Of a stretch of 64,000 nucleotides of DNA, positions 9,326-18,808 are shown in pieces; the stretch's first letter is position 1, and the number at the start of each line of letters is the position of its first letter. The notes below the pieces were generated by a model. That model was not told the origin of the DNA. It saw only the letters and a list, made by a program, of their open reading frames with translations, and did no database searches. Where the stretch lies: positions 62,001 to 126,000 of the forward strand of contig NZ_QNVV01000003.1 of the NCBI RefSeq assembly GCF_003384725.1. The letters run 5' to 3'. The position numbers and the translations under genes were made by a program. The DNA is from Chryseobacterium pennipullorum (GTDB lineage Bacteria > Bacteroidota > Bacteroidia > Flavobacteriales > Weeksellaceae).

Positions 9326-11557
9326 ATGAAGAAAGAATTGCTTATTTGTTTTTTTACCGCTCTGGTTTCGATGGCCAATGCCCAGCAAAATAAAAATGAT
9401 GTACTATCCTGGGTAGATCCTTTTATTGGAACAGGAGGGCACGGACATACATTTCCAGGGGCGACCACTCCATTTGGAATGATCCAGCTAAGTCCGGATC
9501 AGAATACGAAAAGTGGAGACTGGGATTGGTGTTCCGGGTACCATTACAGCAGCAAGACGATCATGGGATTCAGCCATAACCATCTTAGCGGTACCGGATG
9601 GGCAGATCTCGGGGATATTCTGGTAATGCCTACCGTAGGCCGGGTGAAAATGACTCCGGGAACGGAAGCCAATCCTGAAACAGGATATCGTTCAACCTTC
9701 AGTCATGAAAGGGAAACGGCATCACCGGGCTATTATTCCGTCATGCTTGACAGCTATGGTATTAAAGCGGAATTGACGGCATCTCCGAGAGTAGGTTTTC
9801 ACAAGTATACATTTCCCAAAACTGAGGAAGCCAATATCATTATTGATCCTACTAATAAAATCTTCGGAAATATTTACCACACGCTGGTGAGTGTAGAAGG
9901 AAATAATAAAATTAAAGGATATTGCTACAGCAATGGCTGGGGTGGAAAAAGATTTGCGTATTTCGTGATGGAGTTCTCCAAACCCTTTAAATCCTATGGA
10001 GTCTATGCTGAAGGAAAAATTAAAAAAGATGAGAAAATTGCCCTTGCCAAGGATGCCAAAGCTTTTGTAAGATTCTCAACAGAAGACAATGAAAGCATTG
10101 AAGTAAAAGTTTCCCTGTCGCCGGTAAGTACCGAAAACGCACAGGAAAACTTTGACACCGAAGCTAAAAATATCAATTTTGCTCAAGCGAGAGAGACTGT
10201 GCAGAAAAGCTGGCGGGATCTTATCGGAAGATTTCAGGTGACCGGAGGTACAGACAGCCAGAGAAAAATATTCTATACAGGTGTGTATCATACTTTCATT
10301 GCTCCTAATCTTTATATGGACACCAATGGAGATTATGTAGCTGCCGAAGAAAATATGAACACCAAATGGTTTACCAACTACAGTACTTATTCCTATTGGG
10401 ATGGGTTCCGGGCAACACATCCACTGCTGACGATCATGGATCAGAAACATACCAAAGAATTTGCAAATTCCCTGATCAGCAGATATACAGACCGTAAGGA
10501 CCATATGCCGATCTGGGAACTGTGCGGATACGATAACTTCTGTATGTTGGGCTATCACAGTGTATCCGTGATCTGGGATGCCATTTCCAAAGGCGTTCCA
10601 GGGATTGATGCCGAAAAAGCATTCGCTGCAATGAAAGACGCATCTCTTACAGATAAAATGAGCAGCAGTGACGGCGGTGGCGGTCTTAATGACTATATCA
10701 GGCTGGGCTATACACCATCTGAAAACGGAGCTTCGGTTTCCGCCACTCTGGAGTATGCGTATGATGACTGGTGTATTCAGCAGCTGGCAGAGAAACTGGG
10801 AAAAAAAGAGGAGGCCGAGGTGTATAAAAAACGTTCCATGAGCTTCCTCAATACCTTCAATAAAGAAAATAATCATTTCTGGCCGAGAAAAAAGGACGGA
10901 AAATTCTTAGCAGATTTCCCGTTGAACGACTGGAAAAAACTGCAGCCACATTGGGTTTCCGGGAATATCTGGGCGTATGATTTCTTTGTTCCACATCAGA
11001 TTGATGAGATGATGAATCTATACGGAGGGAAGAAAGGTTTTGAAGAAAAACTGGATAAGACCTTTACGGAGGAACTTAAAATGGAAGGTGAACAGCATGT
11101 GGACATTTCAGGATTCATAGGTTCTTTAGGATTTGGCGATGAACCCGGGCATCACGTTCCTTATCTTTACAACTATGCAGGGGTCCCGCATAAGACTCAG
11201 AAAATGGTAAAGTATATCCGGGATAATATGTATGCTGCAAAACCTGACGGAATTGTCAACAATGAAGATTGCGGACAAATGTCAGCATGGTATATTTTCT
11301 CTTCATTAGGATTTTATCCTGTTACCCCGGGCAAACCTGTGTATGCAATCGGTGCTCCGCAGTTTCCTAAGGCTTCTTTAAAGCTGGAAAACGGGAAAAC
11401 ATTCACGGTGATTGCTGATAAGATATCCGATAAAAATATGTATGTACAGAAAATGTTCCTGAACGGTAAAGAATACAAAAGCTGGGAGCTGAATCACAGC
11501 GATATTATGAATGGCGGCGAGCTGAGGTTCGTGATGGGAAGTAAGCCTGTAAAATAA
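9326..11557 (+). CDS. GH92 alpha-mannosidase (first of two), exported
   Basis: A calcium-dependent exo-alpha-mannosidase of 743 residues, probably periplasmic. A Sec signal peptide (MKKELLICFFTALVSMANAQ) is followed by the GH92 start (WVDPFIGTGGHGHTFPGATT, FGMIQLSPD). The catalytic half shows YWDGFRATHPLLTI, DEPGHHVPYLYNYAG (605-619) and NNEDCGQMSAWYIFSSLGF (about 645). The acidic residue in GDEPGHH occupies a region tied to the +1 subsite in alpha-1,2-active GH92 enzymes, so trimming of alpha-1,2 mannose is likely. This is inference. An in-frame TTG two codons earlier (9320) is less likely than the ATG at 9326. GH125 follows 32 bases later. Confidence 0.92.
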   Translation: MKKELLICFFTALVSMANAQQNKNDVLSWVDPFIGTGGHGHTFPGATTPFGMIQLSPDQNTKSGDWDWCSGYHYSSKTIMGFSHNHLSGTGWADLGDILVMPTVGRVKMTPGTEANPETGYRSTFSHERETASPGYYSVMLDSYGIKAELTASPRVGFHKYTFPKTEEANIIIDPTNKIFGNIYHTLVSVEGNNKIKGYCYSNGWGGKRFAYFVMEFSKPFKSYGVYAEGKIKKDEKIALAKDAKAFVRFSTEDNESIEVKVSLSPVSTENAQENFDTEAKNINFAQARETVQKSWRDLIGRFQVTGGTDSQRKIFYTGVYHTFIAPNLYMDTNGDYVAAEENMNTKWFTNYSTYSYWDGFRATHPLLTIMDQKHTKEFANSLISRYTDRKDHMPIWELCGYDNFCMLGYHSVSVIWDAISKGVPGIDAEKAFAAMKDASLTDKMSSSDGGGGLNDYIRLGYTPSENGASVSATLEYAYDDWCIQQLAEKLGKKEEAEVYKKRSMSFLNTFNKENNHFWPRKKDGKFLADFPLNDWKKLQPHWVSGNIWAYDFFVPHQIDEMMNLYGGKKGFEEKLDKTFTEELKMEGEQHVDISGFIGSLGFGDEPGHHVPYLYNYAGVPHKTQKMVKYIRDNMYAAKPDGIVNNEDCGQMSAWYIFSSLGFYPVTPGKPVYAIGAPQFPKASLKLENGKTFTVIADKISDKNMYVQKMFLNGKEYKSWELNHSDIMNGGELRFVMGSKPVK

Positions 11558-11589
11558 AAGAATAAAAATAAAACGAAATAATAGTATCA

Positions 11590-13017
11590 ATGGAAAGGAG
11601 AAATTTTATTAAAACAAGCGCATTGGCCGGTGCCGGATTGCTGTTTACCCAGAATGTTTTTGCAAAAAACCTGATCATAGACGATTTTCCTGTTGTCCGT
11701 GTTCCAAAAGATAAAAGACATTTTACCAGTGAATCTGTAGAAAGTGCTATCGCCGCTTTTAAAAAGAAAGTTAAAAACAAAGAACTGTCCTGGCTGTTTG
11801 AAAACTGCTTTCCCAATACATTGGATACTACGGTTTTTTATAGTGAAAATAACGGTAATCCTGATACTTACGTAATTACGGGAGATATTGATGCAATGTG
11901 GCTCCGCGACAGCTCTGCGCAGGTATTTCCTTATCTTCAATTCTCCAAAAAAGATGAAAAACTTCATAAGCTGATCTCGGGAGTTATTCATAAGCAAACC
12001 ACATTCATCCTGAAAGATCCATATGCCAACGCTTTCTACAACGATGATAAAAAAATAAGCAAGTGGAAAGAATATGATCACACCGATATGAAGCCCGGTA
12101 CCCATGAAAGAAAATGGGAAATAGACTCGCTGTGCTATCCCATACGTCTGGCTTATCATTTCTGGAAAGTAACCGGAGATACAAAACCGTTTGATGCGAA
12201 CTGGCTGCAGGGCATTAAGCTTACTCTGCAGACCTTTAAAGAACAGCAGCGGAAAAAAGATTTAGGACCTTACAAATTCGAACGTACAACAGCATGGGCC
12301 ACAGATGGAGTTCCTATGGGTGGGTACGGATATCCTACAAAACCTGTAGGTCTGATCAGCTCTATGTTCCGCCCAAGTGATGATGCCACTATTTATGGAT
12401 TTTTAATCCCGTCTAATTTATTCGCAGTAGTCAGTTTACGACAGGCGGCAGAAATGGTTTCCCAGATCAAAAATGAAAAAACGTTGGCTCAGGAGCTTAC
12501 CGGTCTTGCCGATGAGGTAGATGCAGCCATTAAAGAATACGGAATTTACAATCATCCTCAATATGGAAAAATATATGCTTTTGAAGTTAATGGCTTTGGA
12601 AGTTATAATCTGATGGATGATGCAAACTGCCCAAGTTTATTAGGCCTTCCATACCTGGATGCAGTAAAGGCAGATGATCCTGTATATGCCAATACCAGAA
12701 AATTTGTATGGTCAGAAAATAATCCGTTCTTTTTCAAAGGTAAGTTGGCAGAAGGCATTGGAGGACCACACATTGGATTGGATATGATCTGGCCGATGAG
12801 CATCATTATGAAGGCACTTACATCCAAAGATAAGAGTGAGATCAAATGGTGTATCAACACCTTACAGAAAACGCATGGAGGTACAGGATTTATGCATGAA
12901 TCTTTCCATAAGGACAATGATAAAAAGTTTACCAGAGAATGGTTTGCCTGGGCCAATACCTTATTTGGTGAGCTCTTATGGAAAACCTTTAACGAGAACC
13001 CTGATCTTCTGACATAA
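11590..13017 (+). CDS. GH125 exo-alpha-1,6-mannosidase with Tat-like signal
   Basis: A 475-residue metal-independent, inverting exo-alpha-mannosidase. Known GH125 enzymes remove terminal alpha-1,6-mannose. Family signatures are VITGDIDAMWLRDSSAQVFP (about residues 94-113), ATDGVPMGGYGYPTKPVGL and MFRPSDDATIYGFLIPSN. The N-terminus MERRNFIKTSALAGAG carries RRNFIK followed by a mild hydrophobic stretch ending AFA, so export through the Tat pathway is likely, unlike its Sec-exported neighbours. With GH92 and GH38 it would complete removal of all alpha-mannose from the Man-GlcNAc core. It is part of the plus-strand operon. Confidence 0.92.
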   Translation: MERRNFIKTSALAGAGLLFTQNVFAKNLIIDDFPVVRVPKDKRHFTSESVESAIAAFKKKVKNKELSWLFENCFPNTLDTTVFYSENNGNPDTYVITGDIDAMWLRDSSAQVFPYLQFSKKDEKLHKLISGVIHKQTTFILKDPYANAFYNDDKKISKWKEYDHTDMKPGTHERKWEIDSLCYPIRLAYHFWKVTGDTKPFDANWLQGIKLTLQTFKEQQRKKDLGPYKFERTTAWATDGVPMGGYGYPTKPVGLISSMFRPSDDATIYGFLIPSNLFAVVSLRQAAEMVSQIKNEKTLAQELTGLADEVDAAIKEYGIYNHPQYGKIYAFEVNGFGSYNLMDDANCPSLLGLPYLDAVKADDPVYANTRKFVWSENNPFFFKGKLAEGIGGPHIGLDMIWPMSIIMKALTSKDKSEIKWCINTLQKTHGGTGFMHESFHKDNDKKFTREWFAWANTLFGELLWKTFNENPDLLT

Positions 13018-13124
13018 TCGCCGGTTTTATATGGTCCCTTACATCAGGTATTTTTCTGCACAGGAATGATATCAGGGGATAGCTATATAAAATTTTAACA
13101 TCAAAACATCAAAATAATTATACC

Positions 13125-15521
13125 ATGAAAAAAAAATCCTTTTTTATTACACTGATGGCGCTCGCGCTGCAGTCAGGCTCCCTGCTCAAGGCACAACAGC
13201 TTGACCCCGTAGGAGTATGCTACGTAGAGGTGAACAACAACAACATGCTGAATGCGGGGTCTTATACCCTCCAGAACAGTAACAAACAGCTTTTTGATAT
13301 TGCTATTATCTTTGCAGCCAACATCAATTATGATGTTTCTAAAAGCAGGGCATACCTTTCCAGCAATAATAATGTTACCAAGGTATTGAACGATGTGAAC
13401 ACCTATGTAAGACCATTACAGCAAAAAGGAATGAAAGTCCTGCTGGATATTCTGGGTAACCACCAGGGAGCAGGAATTTCTAATTTTCCGAACCGTGAAG
13501 CGGCCAAAGATTTTGCATTGCAGGTTGCCCATACTGTTTATACCTACGGTTTGGATGGGGTAGACTTGGATGATGAGTATGCAGGATACGGAAATAACGG
13601 AACAGGACAGCCCAATAACAGCTCTTTCGTAATGCTTTTACAGGAGCTTAAAGCAGCAATGCCGGACAAGCTGATTACCTTTTATTACTATGGTCCTGCG
13701 ACTTCGAGACAGAGTTATAACGGTGACCAGGCAGGAAATTACATTAATTATAGCTGGAATGCAATGTATGGAACATACAATGCTCCCAATGTACCGCCGC
13801 TAAATAAAACCAAGCTTTCCGCTGCCGCAACCTGGATCAATAATACAAGCACTTCCACACTATCCACCCTGGCAACCAATTCGAAAAACGATGCCTATGG
13901 TGTCTTTATGTGGTATGATCTCAATGGTGCGAATAATGCCAGCTACCTGAGTACAGGATCCAATATCCTGTATAATGAAAATACACAGCTTACAGGTCAG
14001 TTGTATTCATGGACGCAGGGGCAAACCTGTGATCCGCCATTAGGTCTTGATGTCAGCGACCTTACCGGGACTTCAGCTAAACTAAACTGGGCGTCAGGCG
14101 CTTCCCAAACTTATACAATTGATTATAAACCGGCCGGATCAGCAACTTGGATCAACGCTGCCAGCAACTACTCAGGAAACAGTATCGTCATCAATAACCT
14201 GACTTTAAATACAGATTACGACTGGAGAATACAGTCCAACTGTTCTTCAACGTTAACCAGTACTTATCTTTTCGCTCCTAGATTTAATTCAGGAAACGGA
14301 TGTGCAACTCCTTCAGGTCTTACTGCCGGAAACTTCCTTGGAAATACAGCAAAGGTATCCTGGTCTGGAAGCGCAGCATCCTATAACCTGCAGTATAAAA
14401 CTACTGCGGCTTCTACCTGGACCGACGTTCCTAATATTACATCCAATACCTACACTTTACAAAACCTTACTCACAATACCAATTATGTCTGGAAAGTACA
14501 GGGAGTATGTAACGGATCAACAAACAGTACCTATTCCGGAGAATCCGCATTCAACAGTGGTTTTGCCCCTGTTGTGAGTCCCGGAGCAAGATCTCTTTCT
14601 TTTAACGGAAGCACTCAGTATCTTAATGCGGGGCAGTTTAATCTCAATGGGAATGCCCTTACGTTTGAAGGTTGGGTAAAAGTAAATGCCTTCAAAACAG
14701 CCTTCCCTAATATTTCCTCAATTATCGGAATTGAAGTTGGTGATAGTAATTCGGCAATCCTAAGGTTGGGTGATGGAGGATTGGCCAATAATAAATTACA
14801 GTTTACCCTGAGCTTTGGCTCATCCCAGGTAAAGCTGAACGGAAACACAGGACTTAATCCAAATACATGGTATCACGTTGCAGCTACCTACGACGGGGCC
14901 AATATGAAACTGTATATTAATGGTAACCTTGATGCAAGTACTGCTGCTACAGGTAATTTCACTGCCAACGGAATTCTGTATATGGCAAGAAACTATGACA
15001 ACTCGCGTACTCTCAACGGCTTCCTGGATGAATTCAGAGTCTGGAAGAAAGCATTGACCGCTCAGGAGATCATGGATAACAGATGCAGTGTAGCAGCTGG
15101 ATCTACCAATCTTGAGGCCAACTGGAAAATGGATGAAGGAAGCGGTGCCGGAGCCTTGGATGCCACAGCTAATACTCATTTTGCGACGTTGATCAGCATG
15201 TCCGATACCAACTGGAAAACAGATGTAGGATGTCCCGCGAACTTATCTGTAAAAACAGCAAATGGAATTGAAAGATCCGAAGAGGCTGCTGTTTATCCGA
15301 ATCCGGTAAAGAGAGGTAGTGATATTCATTTTAGAATTACGAATGATGCTGCCGTTGAGATTTCGCTGTTTGATGTTTCAGGAAAATTATCCAAAAAACA
15401 GAAGATCAACGCAAATAATAATATATTGAATACCCAGGATTTAACAGCGGGTACTTATCTTTATAAAATAATATCAAAAAATAACGAAGTAGTGTCTTCC
15501 GGTAAAATTATCGTGAAGTAA
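13125..15521 (+). CDS. Secreted GH18 endo-beta-N-acetylglucosaminidase (Endo H/F1-like) with FN3, LamG and T9SS domains
   Basis: A 798-residue enzyme expected to cut between the two core GlcNAc residues of high-mannose N-glycans on glycoproteins. The signal peptide ends near residue 23. A GH18 domain (about 25-295) contains LDGVDLDDEYAGYGNNG, with the D144xxD147xD149xE151 motif and Glu151 as acid/base; this segment is strikingly like Endo H and Endo F1. Two fibronectin type III-like domains follow (about 300-390 and 392-482, each opening with a Cys-rich turn), then a LamG/concanavalin-like domain (about 490-690, FLDEFRVWKKALTAQEI), and a type IX secretion C-terminal domain (about 725-798, VYPNPV to SGKIIVK). 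It would be surface-anchored or released. The Endo F1 of related Elizabethkingia is a much shorter enzyme. Confidence 0.9.
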   Translation: MKKKSFFITLMALALQSGSLLKAQQLDPVGVCYVEVNNNNMLNAGSYTLQNSNKQLFDIAIIFAANINYDVSKSRAYLSSNNNVTKVLNDVNTYVRPLQQKGMKVLLDILGNHQGAGISNFPNREAAKDFALQVAHTVYTYGLDGVDLDDEYAGYGNNGTGQPNNSSFVMLLQELKAAMPDKLITFYYYGPATSRQSYNGDQAGNYINYSWNAMYGTYNAPNVPPLNKTKLSAAATWINNTSTSTLSTLATNSKNDAYGVFMWYDLNGANNASYLSTGSNILYNENTQLTGQLYSWTQGQTCDPPLGLDVSDLTGTSAKLNWASGASQTYTIDYKPAGSATWINAASNYSGNSIVINNLTLNTDYDWRIQSNCSSTLTSTYLFAPRFNSGNGCATPSGLTAGNFLGNTAKVSWSGSAASYNLQYKTTAASTWTDVPNITSNTYTLQNLTHNTNYVWKVQGVCNGSTNSTYSGESAFNSGFAPVVSPGARSLSFNGSTQYLNAGQFNLNGNALTFEGWVKVNAFKTAFPNISSIIGIEVGDSNSAILRLGDGGLANNKLQFTLSFGSSQVKLNGNTGLNPNTWYHVAATYDGANMKLYINGNLDASTAATGNFTANGILYMARNYDNSRTLNGFLDEFRVWKKALTAQEIMDNRCSVAAGSTNLEANWKMDEGSGAGALDATANTHFATLISMSDTNWKTDVGCPANLSVKTANGIERSEEAAVYPNPVKRGSDIHFRITNDAAVEISLFDVSGKLSKKQKINANNNILNTQDLTAGTYLYKIISKNNEVVSSGKIIVK

Positions 15522-15552
15522 AACTTCTGATCATACAGTCATAAAAGATTAA

Positions 15553-15589
15553 AACAGACAGGCAGGGTATTTATATCCTCCTGTCTGTT
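15553..15589 (+). terminator. 10-bp hairpin after the GH18 gene
   Basis: AACAGACAGG (15553-15562) pairs perfectly with CCTGTCTGTT (15580-15589) around a 17-base loop. Only a weak T run follows. It sits in the 97-base gap before the ROK gene, which has no obvious promoter, so a partial terminator or 3'-end protecting hairpin is more likely than a full stop. Confidence 0.5.
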
Positions 15590-15618
15590 ACCTGTTTAAA
15601 GTAAAAACAAGTTAAAGA

Positions 15619-16479
15619 ATGCAGAATATACTAGGAATAGATATCGGAGGCTCACATATTACACTGGCTCAGGTGGATCCTGAAAAGCGTGAAATTATTT
15701 CTTCAACCTATGTACGGGAACATGTAGATTCTTTTGATACCCGGGAAAACATCTTTTCGGCATGGGTTTCTGCGATTCGTAAGGCGTCTGAAGGGTTGGC
15801 TAAAGAAGACCTTTTGGTAGGAATCGCAATGCCGGGACCTTTCGATTATCATAACGGAATTGCTCTCATGAAGCAAGGGAAATTCATTGACCTTTATAAT
15901 ATCAATATAAAGGATGAATTGGCGGAGAGGCTATCCGTTTCCAAAGAGCAGATTTACTTTGTGAATGATGCAGCGGCCTTTATGGAAGGTGAGGTTTTCG
16001 GCGGCTGTGTACAGGAGTTTACCAAAATTTTTGGAGTCACTTTAGGAACAGGGCTTGGAACGACCTTTTACAATGGAGAACTAGCAACCGATGAAGATTT
16101 ATGGGATGCTCCCTTCAAAGATTCTATCTGCGAAGACTATCTGGCAACACGCTGGTTTGTGAAATATTATAAAGAGCTTACAGGTGAGCAGATCTCAGGA
16201 ACCAAAGAGCTGCTGGATAAACCTAAAGAAATACAGACCAAAGTTTTTGATGAGTATGCCGATTCCTTTGCCGGTTTCGTTATACAGTATGTGAAAAATT
16301 ATGAACCGGAAGTTCTTGTTATCGGAGGTAATATTGCCAAAGCTTATCCTCACTTTGAAAAAAGATTTAATCAGAATTTAAAAAAGAATAATATTAACTT
16401 GCCAGTTAGAATCTCTGCAATTTTTGAAGATGCTGCCATTTTGGGAGCTGCCAGTTACGCTTTAAAAAAGTTTGTATAA
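15619..16479 (+). CDS. ROK-family sugar kinase (no zinc motif)
   Basis: A 286-residue cytoplasmic protein with the ROK phosphate-binding motif at the start (LGIDIGGSHITLAQV), the catalytic-Asp region (VNDAAAFMEGE) and the GTGLGTT nucleotide motif. It probably phosphorylates mannose or GlcNAc released in the pathway. It lacks the CxCGxxGCxE zinc motif seen in the other ROK gene here (24877-25818), so the two are not simple duplicates and may differ in substrate. It has no HTH domain, which makes a repressor role unlikely. A GH92 gene starts 24 bases downstream. Confidence 0.85.
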   Translation: MQNILGIDIGGSHITLAQVDPEKREIISSTYVREHVDSFDTRENIFSAWVSAIRKASEGLAKEDLLVGIAMPGPFDYHNGIALMKQGKFIDLYNINIKDELAERLSVSKEQIYFVNDAAAFMEGEVFGGCVQEFTKIFGVTLGTGLGTTFYNGELATDEDLWDAPFKDSICEDYLATRWFVKYYKELTGEQISGTKELLDKPKEIQTKVFDEYADSFAGFVIQYVKNYEPEVLVIGGNIAKAYPHFEKRFNQNLKKNNINLPVRISAIFEDAAILGAASYALKKFV

Positions 16480-16503
16480 TTTAAAAAGAACGAAACGAAA
16501 ACA

Positions 16504-18783
16504 ATGAAGTCTCTATTTTTTACTTTTTCTATTTTGGTACAGGCGTGCGCCTTTGGCCAGAGTACATCATTGGTAGATTATGTCAATCCACTGATGGGCA
16601 CACAGTCTAAGCCTTCTTTATCCAATGGAAATACCTATCCGGCAGTCGGGCTTCCATGGGGTATGAATATCTGGACTCCGCAGACCGGTAAGATGGGTGA
16701 CGGATGGGCGTATACTTACGATGCAGATAAGATCAAAGGATTTAAGCAGACCCATCAGCCCTCTCCCTGGATGAATGATTACGGAGCATTTGCAATCATG
16801 CCGGGAGTAGGTCAATTAAAATTTAAAGAAGACGACCGGGCAAGCTGGTTCAGCCATAAAGCTGAGGTATCAACCCCTTATTTTTATAGTGTTTATCTTG
16901 CAGATATCAACGTAACCACTGAGTTTACTCCTACGGAAAGAGCCTCTTTTTTTAAATTTGATTTTCCTAAAACAGACAGTGCCTATATAGTAATTGATGC
17001 CTTAAACAAAGGATCCTACATCAAGGTTTTGCCTGGAGAAAGAAAAATTCTGGGCTATACCACCCGATATTCGACCGGGAAATATAAAAACTTTAAAAAC
17101 TATTTTGTCATTCAGTTTGATAAAGATTTTGAACTGACAAGAACCTGGAAAGACAATCAGCTGATCAATGGACCGCTGGAAGTTACCAGCGATCATGCCG
17201 GTGCCGTAGTCGGTTTTAAGCTGAAAAATAAAGAAGCCGTATACGCAAAAGTAGCCTCTTCATTCATCAGTTTTGAACAGGCAGAGCTGAATCTTAAACG
17301 GGAAATTGGCAATAGAAACTTTGATCAGGTAAAGACCGATGCTAAAAATATATGGAATAAAACCCTGGGAAAAATCGAGGTGAAGGGAGGAAGCGACCAG
17401 CAGATGAGAACCTTCTATTCTTCTTTATACAGAACATTATTCTTTCCACAGAAATTATATGAGATAGATGCTCACAATAAAATAAAGCACTGGAGTCCTT
17501 ATAACGGGAATATTGAAGACGGTAAAATGTTTGCAGGGACCGGGTTCTGGGATACTTTCAGGGCCTTATACCCGTTCCTGAACCTGGTATATCCTGCGAT
17601 TAATGTAGAGATGCAGGAAGGATTGGCCAACGCTTATAAAGAAGGAGGTTTCTTACCGGAATGGAGCAGCCCCGGATATTCGGATATTATGATTGGAAAC
17701 AATTCTGCTTCCGTAGTGGCGGATGCTTATATCAAAGGGCTTCGCGGATACGATGTAGAAACTTTATGGCAGGCGGTAAAACATGGTGCCAATAATGAAG
17801 GGCCAATTGAAGCGGTTGGACGTGCTGGTGTACAGTATTATAATACGCTAGGATATGTCCCTTACGATGTGAAAATAAATGAAAATGCGGCCCGCACCCT
17901 GGAATATGCCTATGATGACTTTTCTATTTACCAATTAGGTAAAGCTTTAGGAAAACCGGCTTCGGAAATCAATATTTACAAAAAAAGAGCCTATAATTAC
18001 AAAAACCTGTTCGATAAAGAAACGGGGTTGATGCGTGGTAAAAATAAAGATGGAAATTTTCAGAAGCCTTTCAATCCCTTTAAATGGGGTGATGCTTTTA
18101 CAGAAGGAAACAGCTGGCATTATACATGGTCTGTTTTTCAGGATATTGATGGATTAGCAACATTGATGGGTGGTAAAAAGAAATTTGAAGCCAAACTTGA
18201 TGAGGTATTCTCACTACCTCCTGTTTTTGATGACAGCTACTACGGCAGCGTAATCCACGAGATCAGGGAAATGCAGATTATGAATATGGGCCAGTATGCT
18301 CATGGTAATCAACCTATTCAGCATATGATTTATTTATACAATTATGCAGGGTCACCTTATAAAACACAGTATTGGGTAAGACAGGTGATGAATAAGCTTT
18401 ATCAGGCAACACCAGATGGCTATTGTGGTGATGAAGATAACGGTCAGACATCGGCATGGTATATTTTTTCAGCGTTAGGATTCTATCCGGTGACGCCGGC
18501 AACCGATCAGTATGTATTGGGCGCACCATTATTCAAAGAAGCTACCATTCATCTTGAAAACGGTAAGAAAATTGAAATAAAAGCGCCGGAAAATAATGCA
18601 GAAAATCTATATGTAAAATCATTGAACGTCAACCGGCAGCCTTACACTAAAAACTGGGTGAGTCACCAGGAACTGATGAAGGGAGCGGTTCTGGATTTTA
18701 AGATGGATAGCAAGCCAAACAAAGAAAGAGGTTCGCAGGAAAAAGATTTTCCGTATTCCATGTCAAAAGAGCAATTAAAATAA
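16504..18783 (+). CDS. GH92 alpha-mannosidase (second of two), exported
   Basis: A 759-residue exported enzyme. The signal peptide (MKSLFFTFSILVQACAFGQ) contains a Cys, but VQAC is a poor lipobox, so signal peptidase I cleavage after AFG is preferred. GH92 features are DYVNPLMGTQ, GTGFWDTFRALYPFLNLVYP, AARTLEYAYDDF and GDEDNGQTSAWYIFSALGFY. Where the first GH92 has GDEPGHH this one has GNQPIQH (about residues 601-607), and it reads DEDN rather than NEDC near the catalytic site, so a different linkage preference (not alpha-1,2) is likely by inference. The C-terminus has a charged tail after the family domain. The cupin gene follows 25 bases later. Confidence 0.9.
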   Translation: MKSLFFTFSILVQACAFGQSTSLVDYVNPLMGTQSKPSLSNGNTYPAVGLPWGMNIWTPQTGKMGDGWAYTYDADKIKGFKQTHQPSPWMNDYGAFAIMPGVGQLKFKEDDRASWFSHKAEVSTPYFYSVYLADINVTTEFTPTERASFFKFDFPKTDSAYIVIDALNKGSYIKVLPGERKILGYTTRYSTGKYKNFKNYFVIQFDKDFELTRTWKDNQLINGPLEVTSDHAGAVVGFKLKNKEAVYAKVASSFISFEQAELNLKREIGNRNFDQVKTDAKNIWNKTLGKIEVKGGSDQQMRTFYSSLYRTLFFPQKLYEIDAHNKIKHWSPYNGNIEDGKMFAGTGFWDTFRALYPFLNLVYPAINVEMQEGLANAYKEGGFLPEWSSPGYSDIMIGNNSASVVADAYIKGLRGYDVETLWQAVKHGANNEGPIEAVGRAGVQYYNTLGYVPYDVKINENAARTLEYAYDDFSIYQLGKALGKPASEINIYKKRAYNYKNLFDKETGLMRGKNKDGNFQKPFNPFKWGDAFTEGNSWHYTWSVFQDIDGLATLMGGKKKFEAKLDEVFSLPPVFDDSYYGSVIHEIREMQIMNMGQYAHGNQPIQHMIYLYNYAGSPYKTQYWVRQVMNKLYQATPDGYCGDEDNGQTSAWYIFSALGFYPVTPATDQYVLGAPLFKEATIHLENGKKIEIKAPENNAENLYVKSLNVNRQPYTKNWVSHQELMKGAVLDFKMDSKPNKERGSQEKDFPYSMSKEQLK

Positions 18784-18808
18784 TTTAAAACTTAGAAATA
18801 CAAACTGT

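Noticed and set aside
10076..10876. 266-residue open frame on the minus strand inside GH92
   Set aside because: It lies antisense to a clear catalytic gene, is Cys/His/Phe-rich with no domain, and has no start context or neighbours. It is a codon-bias shadow.
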